Source: Grammothele lineata (Eukaryota > Basidiomycota > Agaricomycetes > Polyporales > Polyporaceae). From it: a stretch of DNA of 64,000 bases. Each line of letters opens with the position of its first letter. Positions within the stretch are counted from its first letter, which is position 1. The position numbers and the translations under genes were made by a program. This document shows, piece by piece, positions 54,301-64,000 of this stretch. Location: the NCBI GenBank assembly GCA_002150815.3, contig NDFF03000090.1:1-64000 (forward strand), written 5' to 3'. A model generated the notes under the pieces. That model saw only the letters and a program-made list of their open reading frames with translations, searched no databases and was not told the DNA's origin.

Positions 54301-54515
54301 ATCGCAGAGGCAATCCACTATCATGACCGTCGATGCCGTGATTGAAGGGAGTTCTCATGAACATGCTAAGAGCTGTGGGGAAAACGCAGCCATCCGAAGA
54401 TGAACTCGGATGTGCGGTCGAGGAGCGAACAACTACCGTTGACCCATGGGAGTTGAAAGAGGCGCAGTGCTAGTGCAAGAGACCTTGAGCGTTGGCCGTA
54501 GGGTGGGTTTCACGG
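51330..54515. other. Duplicated non-assigned region (copy 1), upstream of DUF6535 gene 1
   Basis: Minus-strand fragments such as NFEGEFGPSTCPRLW before a GTGAGT donor near 52700 and YKGVTAGLWLDSDRAG near 53850 have counterparts in copy 2. This suggests remains of another multi-exon minus-strand gene, but no complete model or domain could be recognised. The first 300 bp include the probable promoter of the DUF6535 gene. Confidence 0.35.
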
Positions 54516-54589
54516 GGTGATGATCGACGAGGTGGAGGCCGGTGTAGCTGCGGAGAACAGAGAGCTGGGATACGGCAACTGACTCAAAG

Positions 54590-56770
54590 TTGCTCGCGCT
54601 GGGCGAGCGACGGCCTCGGGGACGCGAGGCGTGGACCGGTCCGCATCCGGTCCGCCACGTGGCAGCCGTGCCTGGCCCGCGAGCTCGTCGCGCTCCACTG
54701 GTCGCACACTGCGCTCTGCGGCCTGCCAGACTCTGCCACTCGCCGTGCCGACTGCGCGTGTCCCATTCTCTTCAGTCTTCCCCTGGATCATGGCCTTTCT
54801 GCCACCGCGCCTCGCGCTTCAGACTGACATCTCCTCCACCTCATTCGCGCACCTGCGCTCAGACCCGCGTCACCTCAATCACACATGGCCCTCCCATACC
54901 AAATTGTCTTCCGGAGCATGCCGCGCACTTTCTCCTGCCCAACGCGTATCTTTTCCTACTAGATCTCCCTTGGATAAGCTTCTCAGTGCCGCCGCGACTG
55001 CCCTAGCGCATTTGCACACGCGCGCCATCGTCCTTGAGAGTGCGGCACAACATCATTCGGCGAGTATCTACTATTTTGGTTCTTCGGGTGAAGGGCGCGC
55101 CTTGTGGGGTGAGCATGCCGGGAGTCGTATGGGTGTCCTCCGTCCGACTTACTGCCTTACTGCGGACAATCTGCTGATTACACGTGCTTCCAGGAACAAA
55201 CGTCTCGCGATATTCCTTCGCGTTTCGTCCGTGTGTTTCGTTTGACATCTCCAACACTGCGTACGGAGTTGAGGTGCCTTTCACAGTATGATATCGTTTT
55301 GTCTTCGTACCTCCTCCCACGCCCGCCATCTCCCTCTTTCCTTTTTCAACGATCGAAGCTATCCCGATGTTCCACTGTGAACCCCTGCCCTCATCGACTC
55401 CTCGCGTATATCCCATCATGAGGCCACCTCTGGACGCGAGGAGTCCTAGCCTCGTGAGAGTACTACGGTCTCGCTGCACACGAAGCCTTTTTCGCTCTTC
55501 TGCGACCACTATGAACGCTACGGTATGCAGTCCTTCAAATCTCTCCAATCTGCTGGGTTTGGGTCTGACGTACCCTCTCCATGCTTGTTCCCTTGCAGTA
55601 CCGGCAATAATTAGGTTCTATTCTACACCCAGGCCCTCCGACTTGGTACATCTGTGGGAGCGCGGCAGCCCCTCGCCCGTAGGGGAGGACTTTCGTACGT
55701 CAATGGCCCTGCACCTCGCCCGATCGTTGCCGCTCCGCACACCTCATCCGAGGCTTTCGAACCTCAATGCAGGAAGCTGATGTTTACAACGCTACCTCCA
55801 GGCGACCGCGTTGTTCGCCATATGTTACCACCTACCTCCAACATGACTCGCTCTATACGATCTTTCGGCACCTAGATGTCATTCAACGTCGACGACGATA
55901 TCTCCCCTAGCGGCCGCGTTGACACGCTTCCCGTTCACACCCCCGAACGTGCTCACGGCCGGTCTCACCTTTCCAAGCCCTGCGGTACGCCACCGGATAC
56001 GCCCAGGTCTCCCGTGCTTTCGTTACGGCTCCTTCTACGCGCGTTCGCTCGTCCGGAGCTACGAGGGGACAAGGCGCGCACAGGATTCAGGCGTCCGTCG
56101 GCGTCCAGCTCACCTTAAGATGCCCTCGGGCGGCCCGACTGTCGTTTCCCTGGCCGCAAGCTTCATTTCGTGCATTGCACGCGCATACACCTTCGATACT
56201 ACCAAGTAGAGCGCGCGAGGGCCCCGCCGTCGTTCTTCGAAGCATCCGATCACGCCTACTGAGTACGCTCGATACTTCTTGCATTGCGCTCACGGAGACT
56301 CATCATCCTCCCCACCCGCGCTAACCCTCTCCAAGTGCCGACGACGAGCCAGATCGCGGCTAGATCGTCTCGACCGCGCCCGTGCTGGCAGAAACGTGCG
56401 TCCAGAGCGCGCGTTCTCGTTCGTCGAGTCCGGATGTCCTCTCCCCGTGTGTTTCGCGCGCATGTCCGTTGCCATCGTTGCTTCAGATCGTACTCGACCT
56501 CGCAAGACCTTCACCACACACTCACCTTCTCACGATCCAAGTCTGCGCCATCTCTCGTCGTCGTCTGTGTCCTGTCCTCCAGCGGTCGCGTGCGGTGCAC
56601 CTCGTCGTATGTCTGTGCGGTCCGTCGCGTCTTCGCCTTCATTATGAGGTGCTCACATTCTTTTTCTCTTGTTGTAGCCGCGGCCGTCCGCGTTCGTGAA
56701 GAGGTCCTCGCGCCCACCGGCGCAGAGTTCCGCCGCACTCGTCTACAGCAACGTAACTCAACCGACTCCC
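54590..56770 (+). other. Duplicated C-rich region with conserved exon-like pieces (copy 2)
   Basis: Counterpart of 45465-47640. The GTNV...FAFRPC-type piece is at about 55190-55274 and the AACGCTACG|GTATGC border at about 55520. Frames between them are broken by indels relative to copy 1. No gene model is possible. Confidence 0.3.
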
Positions 56771-57747
56771 AATATGTTCACACATCGTTTTGAGGCCAGC
56801 AACAAAGGTACAACATGCAAACGACGTACGAAGTAGGTACATAGGTCGAAAGACGGGGACTGACGTACATAGGGAAGGCGCGTCGAACTTCGTGTATGGT
56901 AGAACGCGGGGACGTATACGAACACGGTGGTACAGAAGTGGATGTCCGGTCAAGAAGGCGCAAAGGAAGAGGGGACGTGTATCGTGTATAACGGCGTGCG
57001 CGGGTTCTGGGGGCGTCGACGATACCTGTACAGGGACACTGGGAAGAATCGGGAATAGATAGCGGAATGGGGGTTACGGGAGCCGTCAACGGTCGTACAG
57101 ACGCGGAATTGGGAAGCAAAGCATGGGCATGTGAGGTCGCTGGTAGAGGTACATGGGCTCGGTCCGCCGTCGCTGCAAGTACGGATTTGAAGATGTGCGG
57201 CGATCGTCCTACAGGTTTGGGGTAAGATTTCGTCGCGCGCGTGGCGCAGGCAGCGATGGCCGTCGAACCCTTCGCTCGGATGGGAGCGTTGAGAACGTTT
57301 TCGGAGAATGAGAGAGACGGAGGAGGCTACGACGCGTCACAGACGCTAATGTTTCAGATACAGCATTGGAAAACGGTAGAGGGCCAGCGCGGATTGGAGA
57401 ACGTCGACGGGTCGCGGAGGCGCACGGTTGGGTGTAGGACGTCTTCAGCCGCCGGAGGGCTTGTGTGCGGAATGGGGAGGAAAGGCGCTAGGTAGGGAGC
57501 TCATACGAGGCAAGGGCCGGAGATGCCTGGGTCGATTGTCGTGGAGTAGCTCAGAGTAGCGTCTGCCCTGCGATTCATTGGGAAGTGGTGACACCAATGC
57601 GTGCAGTCGTAGAGGAAGGGATTCTGCTGGGGGCGTAGCCATGTGTCTGGACGGGATGTACGCTCCTTTGCGCTCGGGGCAGCTTCAGGTAAAATAGGAG
57701 GGATGGAAGGGCTTGTGATCGGGTCAGTGGACGTTCAGTGGAGGACC

Positions 57748-60461
57748 TTAAGTGAGGGTGAGTAAAGGCATGACCAACATCGTATATTCCAGCGTACCTG
57801 CGGACGGATCCTTTGGGGAAGGCTTGGTGATGTTGCCCTGGGCTGGTGGCACGACAATCGAAGGAGGTGCCGAGGGGTCTGGGAACCGCGACCGCAATCG
57901 AATGAGAACGTCTCTGCAATCTGATAAAGTCCAATCCTCATATTCTCTCGTGTTTCTCCAGTCGCCCTCTCCAATAAGACACTTGAAGGTCTCCACTAGA
58001 GTCGTTACAAACAAGGGGGTGACCTGCAGGATGCTAGAGTGATTTTCGGCTATGTCTTCCACGGATAGGAGCACGATGCGGTAACGAAAGGATTCCCCAT
58101 CCAAGCCCCTCTTGTTAAACTTCCAGTTGATCTGCTTCAATACTGTTTCAACCTGGTCATACGCGTATTGAACAAACCGGCATGTGCAGTCCACCGAGTT
58201 GGCGCCCCCGTCAAAAAGAGGGTGTTTGACGATATCCAAAATCGCTTTCAAGTGATTGTCCAGGAAGTGAAGGGTAAAGAGCACGTCGCCATAATAGTTC
58301 CTCTTCGGGAGAAGAGTTGGATCTTGAACGAGACTACGTATCCTGTGGGCGGCAGCTGCAGCCACTTGAGACGTCGTCAGTAACTTGTACTTTCCTAGAT
58401 TAAATTTGTGCTGACCTGTGCGGAGCGTCTCAGGGCGGTCGATTGCTGAAATGAAGTAAGAATATAGCAATCTCTCCCAAGCTATATCAGCGCTCTCAGG
58501 GTCTGGTTTGCGAAGCATGGAGTAAGTTGCAAGTAGTCCGGCTAGCGAGTCGCTTGAAGGAGAACCTGGAAGACAGGCTTCATCGAGTATCTTTTTTAGA
58601 GTCTCATGATCCTCCTTCGTAGGTTTGTCCAATTCCACATCCTGAGCTGAGCTCGCGAAATGGTTGTAAAATATAGAGTAAAACGCGTCTCGCACAGAAA
58701 GCGCCCAGTCCTCCATAGGCCCGCGATGCTCGAATATTGCCTTGGCCCAGACTGAATAGGTAGGCCAAACTTGCGAATATGCGCTCTGACCGAACCAGAT
58801 GTTGGCTTTTCTGAGGACCTCGATGTCAAGAGTTGCCTCGTACGCGGTCTTGACGCTGCGTAGATCCAACTGGGTCATCTGATGCGAGTCAAGCCACTGC
58901 TCTCCGCGACGCGATTTTGGTGGGTTCTTGATCCAGCCGTCAAACCGTATCATAGCGTTAAAGCAGTAGTTGAAGAAGTTATAGGCGTGAACAAATAGGT
59001 GTCCCCCATATTCCATGCTTGTGAGCAACTCAAATAGAAGATCCGGCAGCACTACTAGCGGTATAACCAGTAGCCACACCACCAGTCGTAAAATGGGTGA
59101 CAGTAGTGGTGATAGCATCCTTCGTAGGGAAGAAATAGTATGCGCCTGCGGCGAGTGATAGCAGCACGAGACGCTGTATGTCGGGAGGATAGTAGTGACG
59201 AGCATGAAAAGCAATAGCAGGCCAATGAAGCCCGATGCGATGGCAGCGACGAGGGTGTAGAGGTTGTAGAGGAGAATAAGTAGACCAGCAAGGAATAAAA
59301 TCGCCGCAAGGAGAAGCAGGACGGGGATCAGCCCCACAATGGTGTCGACTTGCCACTTCTTCAAGTTTTCAAGCCGGTACTGGCGGCGACGGGCAATGTC
59401 GCGAGAGTGTCCGTAAAGTCCGCTGTTGTACTCCCTAAGCCACTGCTTGACAATAATCCCGATGATGGCGGAAGCGAGACTGAAAATGAGACTAGTGAAC
59501 CAGAGGGCATTGAGCCAGACGGCGTAGAGAGGAGGTTGAAATGGCTGCTGGATAACGTGGTTAAATGCGGGGCTGGTGGAGTTGATGAAGGAGGGGTTGG
59601 TGCGAAAGCTCTCGAGTTGGAGGGACATGCGACGGAGAATGTCGTTGGTCTCGTCTGCAGGGGCGGGTTGAAGTAGTTGGTATGACTGGACGTTGAAGGC
59701 AGTGAGAATAGCGGAGAATAGACCGGCCTACTCGATAAATGAGTACGAGCTGTCGTACCGGATGACACGAAAACGTACGAATGTCAGAAGTCCATCAATT
59801 TCCTTATTCCACTGCTCTACAATCTCATCGCTGTATCTCTCTACTACCTTCACGATCTCTTCCTCTGCAATGCTTGGGTCTGATGTTCCCCAGCTCAGAA
59901 CTTCCTGGAACCCATCATTGCTCACGACGGAAACTACGAAGGAAGTATAACCGCAAGCGTACCTTGAATGTAGGAAGTGTCTCCGTCCTCTTATCATATT
60001 CCTTCTCGTCTAGTTGGCAGCTCGTCTGTGTTGGATTGGCCGTAAACTTAAGAGAATAGCGTTACAGTCGGTAATATGAGGAGAGACTAGTGACGCTCAC
60101 TTCGCCTGCAAGCCCACGATCTGTCGTTGGCGCTCCCAATGGAATGTTAGACGGGCCGTTCTAATATTGATGGGTGAGTCCACATCTCCGTCAACCTAAG
60201 AAATTTGACGCACGTCGTTCGACATCTATCAATGTAGACGTCATGAGTCGGTGGCAAACTGGGAGCGGCTGCAGGTGTACTTACCTGATGCCGCTGAAGA
60301 TCTGGTTCAGAGACACATTCTTGCCCTAACGCAGAGTGCTGGTCCCGGGACAATGATTCAATCTCCTGTCGCTTGAGTCTCAGCCGGGAAGCAGTAGACT
60401 TGACCGCGCGTTCAGGTCTTACCGTAGTCAGAGGGTCGTAGGTACTTCTAGCCTCACTCAT
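57748..60461 (-). CDS. DUF6535 family membrane protein, copy 2, ~808 aa, altered C-terminus
   Basis: Exons 60461-60285, 60160-60101, 60046-59963, 59904-59779 and 59727 onward join in frame, with introns at the same places as copy 1. The DUF6535 core and its membrane spans (WLNALWFTSLIFSLASAIIG, VGLIPVLLLLAAILFLAGLL) are nearly identical to copy 1; the soluble region is more diverged. Reading through the last donor (57797) gives a stop at 57748. The sixth-exon peptide of copy 1 is still present at about 57650-57514 (QNPFLYDCTHWCHHFPMNRR). A small deletion near the acceptor, however, puts it out of frame with any ordinary splice, so the tail seems to have been lost. Confidence 0.8.
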
Positions 60462-60469
60462 ATCGAAGA

Positions 60470-63400
60470 TACGTTGACAGCACGGGGATAATCGAGGTAG
60501 TGACTCGTAAACGGCGTTTGAGGCTGAGAGGCGAAAGAGATGTACTGGAGAGCGGAGTTAAAGAGAGAGCAGAGTAGCGATGCAGCACATAGTGTCCGTG
60601 CACGATTACCGTGCAATGCGGTATGGCATAGACGGGTATCACACGGGGTGGCCCACCGGGTCTTCTGCGCCGACTCTAAGATGGGGTGCTGTCAATTAGA
60701 GTTTTTCTCGTAGCTTCTGTGCAGACGCTAGTGCATTAGGGCGGTTGGACAGGACGGTAGCGACCGTGCTTCAGCGATCGCTGGGCAGCAGTTACAACTA
60801 CCGTCTCTAGATCCACGGCGGACCCGCAATCACATCCACAGAAACAAAGGTAGAGCGGGGTGCGGACCATCACCCCAGCCTAAGTCAGCACCATTAGAAA
60901 ACACATTTACGGACACTACACGGGAAACGAATACCCCGCACGGCCTTCCGTTGAGTTCTCACCGCCTGTCAGGATGTGGCGCAGGGGACCGCCCCGGACG
61001 CCCGATATTTGGGTTTCCCCCAAAAAAGCACACGATGTCGACGTCGCACCCTAAGAGCACTGAATACGACTATAGCAGGCGCTGAGTGGGACATGTGCCA
61101 ACCGAGCTCATGAGATATCACGTCTTACGCTACGGGAGCGCCATGTTTCCGGCAGTCACTGTACCTCACGTCTGCAGTGGCATGTACGCTCGCGCTCCCT
61201 CCGCCTCCTGCGTTGCCGCCGCACAGCCCACCTGTGGCTGGGCGATTTTGTGCACATAGGCTACGGGCACGGGAGTTGTGCACAGAGATGATGCTCGCGT
61301 CCGGCGAGTAGACCGGAGAGTAAGCGCGATGAGGGATGCTGTGTCCAGACTAAGGAGTCATACGGAAACCCGGAGCGCGCGCGAGTCGTGTTGTGTGTTT
61401 CACCCAAACTGACGCGCCAACGCCAGCGTGTCTTCAAAGGGGATTCATGTTGTAATTGGACACCAATATCGTTTACTATCAAAAGAAGGCCGGATCAGAG
61501 ACCGCAGAAGATGTGCAAAGTGCACACACCAACTACACCGAGATGGACGAATTTCTTACTCGCTCGTCGTCACCGAGGGGTCCGGCGAGCGTCGTCTACC
61601 CTCAGGATGTTCCCAACAATGCGCATGGTTTCCCTCATCACTATCTATAAGGCCGAGTCTTGAATCGGGCGGTCGATATTGTATCTGACATGCGACGGCG
61701 TGAGCATAAGCGGTGATGAGACGCGATAAGGACGATCGAGAGGAGAGGCACGCGCGATACGCTTCAATCGATGGCGCAGCCCCAGGCTACCCATGGCACA
61801 ACATCCACGAGGAACGTCACCCTCTTGAGGGCTCACACGACAAATGCGAATATGTGGAAGTACCAAACTCACCTTTCAGATGCAGTTCCGGCGCCTGCTT
61901 CCCAGATTGGGGCTCATTGTGTAGTTCCGCGGTGTCCGGTTGACGAGTGCCATCGAGTCGCGCGTCGGCACGTTCAGGGTAACCTGCTGATGACCCCGAG
62001 AGTGTGAGAGCGCCGCACAGTGAACGCCTGGTCGCTGGGTGCGTTTGAGAAGCTGGAAGCTTGCGCCAAAAGCGATCCTGCGTGGACAAGCCACGCAGAC
62101 AGGAACGGCGGACTGAGATGCCAATGGCGCCACCAGGATATTCAATGGACGTGAGGAGGACCATCGGTAGAGCGAGCGAGCGTCAAGTGCACGATCCGGG
62201 ATCCGAGATCCGGACGTTGCATCACCGAGGCTCTGCCAAAGTGAGCACGGAAAGGCAAGTCGGGGAGACGATGATCGCTAAATTCGAACGTGCCGAGCAT
62301 TGCGAGAGCGCGATGAGATGACGGCTGGAGATGGAGGGCTCGAAACGATTAAGAGGGCACGCAGCGATGCCTTGGGCTGCATCAAGGGCGGATCAGAAAA
62401 GGCAGAAGACGCAAGATACATGACGTACCGAGGCGGCCAGAGGTGATAAGACGTACGTAGAAATAGAGTCTTACGCTGAGCGTTGTTGGCGTTGTTGTTA
62501 CGACGCATCCAAGAGCGATGAGGTGCGTACTGGCGCGCTTTCCCTCAGGATGCGAGCACGCGTCCACGAGCGAGTGCGATGCTAGTGGATGGGCGACAAG
62601 GGGCGGAGAAATCCCTTGGTGGTACCATAGCAGCCCTTCTTGTAGCGTGTGCGCCTGTGTAGAATACACCGACAAATGTGAGCAACTAAAGGAGGGGTCA
62701 CGCGAAGATGAGAACGTACGTCAGGATCAGCCTACCATGTCGAATCCAACGGCAGACCGATGACGCGACAACGGGTCTGCAAAGGTCTTAGCACGCGCGC
62801 ACTGTAGAGGGAATGGGGGAAGGAAAGAAGACAGATGAAAGGTATAACGCTCGCCTGGCAGGGCGGGGAAGGAGCGAACGCAGACAACAGACGAACTCAG
62901 CTCACCTCCGGATGCGCAATACCAGCATTCCGTCGACGCCCACGCGATAACGATCAAGCCAGCTCTCCTGATGCCCTTATATCCTTTATCGCATCGCGAG
63001 AATCTTCGCGTACGAGTCGTAGTGCACTAAGGGTCGTCCGGTCGAGTATTGAAGAATAGGCGCGATAGTGTTTGATAGATGGCCGCGCCAATACAATGGG
63101 GACAAAGACCATGATGTCACTGAGGAAAAGTCCATGTATGCCGAGAAGCAAAAACTGAGTATCGGGTTGAGTCGCAGTCCCTAGAAGGGGAACTGGGAAG
63201 AAATCTCAGCATCAATCCTCGTTGGGCGTGCAATCAAGCAGAGAATGGAAAAGGGATACGAGAGATGCGTGCGCCCAAAGCTTGCGATATGGAGGGGATA
63301 TGTTGCAAGACCCAGGCGAAGCCTGTGTAGTTCGGGATCCATACGTGCACGGAGAGCGATGGGAGAAACGGAGCAGCAGGTTGAGGACGTACCTAGAGAG

Positions 63401-63630
63401 ACGTCCTGACTCCTATCGCGGGCGTACTAGACAGAGATAGTTTTGTGGGGGCACATAGCATCGGCATGCCTCAGGACCTTCGACGGATATATGCTGGGAG
63501 CGGGAGTGCGGCCGCCAACCGAGGGTGGACAAGAGCCTAGCGAGCAGCTGTCACTGATTGATAGGATGAGAGGGTCAGCGCTCGTGTGGCATCTACAGGG
63601 TGCTCAGAGTGTGGGTGCTGTAGGCTGGTG
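60470..63630. other. Duplicated non-assigned region (copy 2), upstream of DUF6535 gene 2
   Basis: Counterpart of 51330-54515, containing the LKGEFGTSTYSHLSCE fragment near 61870 before a GTGAGT donor. Otherwise only short frames interrupted by stops. No gene is supported. Confidence 0.35.
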
Positions 63631-63639
63631 AAGTAGATG

Positions 63640-64000
63640 CCGCAGCGCGATACGAAGAAAAACCGTCGGTGAGGGTAATGTTCACAGCTGCTCATGCCTG
63701 GCAAAGGCGTGGCGTGAGCGCGTGAGCGACGGCCTCCCGCGATTTGGAGCCGGCCCGAGGCGGCACGCGGCCCAAGGGCCAACCGGCGTCTCCGATGTCC
63801 GAGTGTTGAGCGAATAATTCGCAAGGTCTGAGACATATGGTTCCATGACGAGCTGCACAATGAGACTCCGTTAGATATCAGCAGAAGGTAGGAATTGGTT
63901 TGAAGGTCGCCGGGATGATATGACAGGTGTGAATGCGACCGCGGCCGGGCGGGGTGGCTGGGGGCCACCCAGACGAGCGGCCCCCGAATTACCGTTCCCG
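63640..64000. other. Right edge of the window, nothing recognised
   Basis: Sequence beyond the second duplication copy. No supported ORF or repeat. Confidence 0.4.

Larger units (their letters stand above)
45370..54515. repeat. Tandem duplication, copy 1 (~9.15 kb)
   Basis: Landmarks recur in the same order and orientation about 9.11-9.19 kb further on: 45481 with 54670, 47650 with 56810, the DUF6535 exons at 48.3-51.3 kb with 57.7-60.5 kb, 52335 with 61524, 53640 with 62795, and 54170 with 63280. Similarity is high in the DUF6535 gene and in a block at 47.65-47.9 kb, and lower but visible in the rest. Copy 1 ends where copy 2 begins, within about 50 bp. Confidence 0.85.
54560..63630. repeat. 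Tandem duplication, copy 2 (~9.1 kb)
   Basis: Direct counterpart of 45370-54515, starting with the CGTGGACCGG ... CCACGTGGCAG region at 54.6 kb and ending near 63.63 kb. Divergence is substantial outside the DUF6535 gene and many small indels break frames, so the duplication is not recent. Confidence 0.85.

Overview
The window is nuclear DNA of a filamentous basidiomycete, most likely an Agaricomycete. The protein families point that way (MYND-finger paralogues, a DUF6535 membrane-protein family, an F-box/LRR-like protein, an isopenicillin-N-synthase-like dioxygenase, hAT and Ty3/gypsy elements). So do the many 40-70 nt introns with GTRNGT/YAG borders, and the GC-rich third codon positions. 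There is no prokaryotic signal, rRNA or CRISPR. Exon models were built by hand from splice signals, frame continuity and comparison of paralogues within the window; no search was run. The genus cannot be named.

Layout. (1) 1-12 kb is gene-poor and full of repeats: degraded minus-strand exons of unknown genes, a small dispersed repeat family, a foldback element whose arms carry tRNA-like Pol III promoters (4.8-7.4 kb), and a dead hAT transposase gene (7.4-11.8 kb). A hairpin MITE lies in one exon of the hAT gene, and a long AAGAC-rich insertion with a third tRNA-like box pair fills one of its introns. (2) 13.3-26.3 kb holds a plus-strand array of four MYND-finger paralogues (one 5'-truncated, three apparently complete). 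The last is followed by a convergent intact 2-oxoglutarate/Fe(II) oxygenase gene, and the third by an internally inverted relic of the same oxygenase, so a [MYND + oxygenase] unit seems to have been duplicated. A tRNA-Phe-like 5' half and a small coiled-coil gene lie between. (3) 26.9-36.8 kb is a nearly full-length, apparently recent Ty3/gypsy chromovirus-like retrotransposon on the minus strand, with 99% similar LTRs, one long Gag-Pol frame with the usual catalytic motifs, and a 455-codon extra frame after the integrase. (4) 37.2-41.0 kb is a divergent pair of single-pass Ser/Thr-rich membrane-protein genes. (5) 42.7-44.5 kb is an F-box gene with a probable 3' frameshift. (6) 45.4-63.6 kb is a direct tandem duplication of about 9.15 kb. 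Each copy carries one DUF6535 membrane-protein gene on the minus strand, flanked by diverged but recognisably duplicated DNA.

Functional reading. The region looks like an expanding, transposon-bombarded part of a fungal chromosome. Lineage-type families (MYND, F-box, DUF6535) have multiplied by local duplication, with relics of failed copies and several nested mobile elements beside them. No metabolic pathway or operon-like cooperation is evident, and the oxygenase stands alone.
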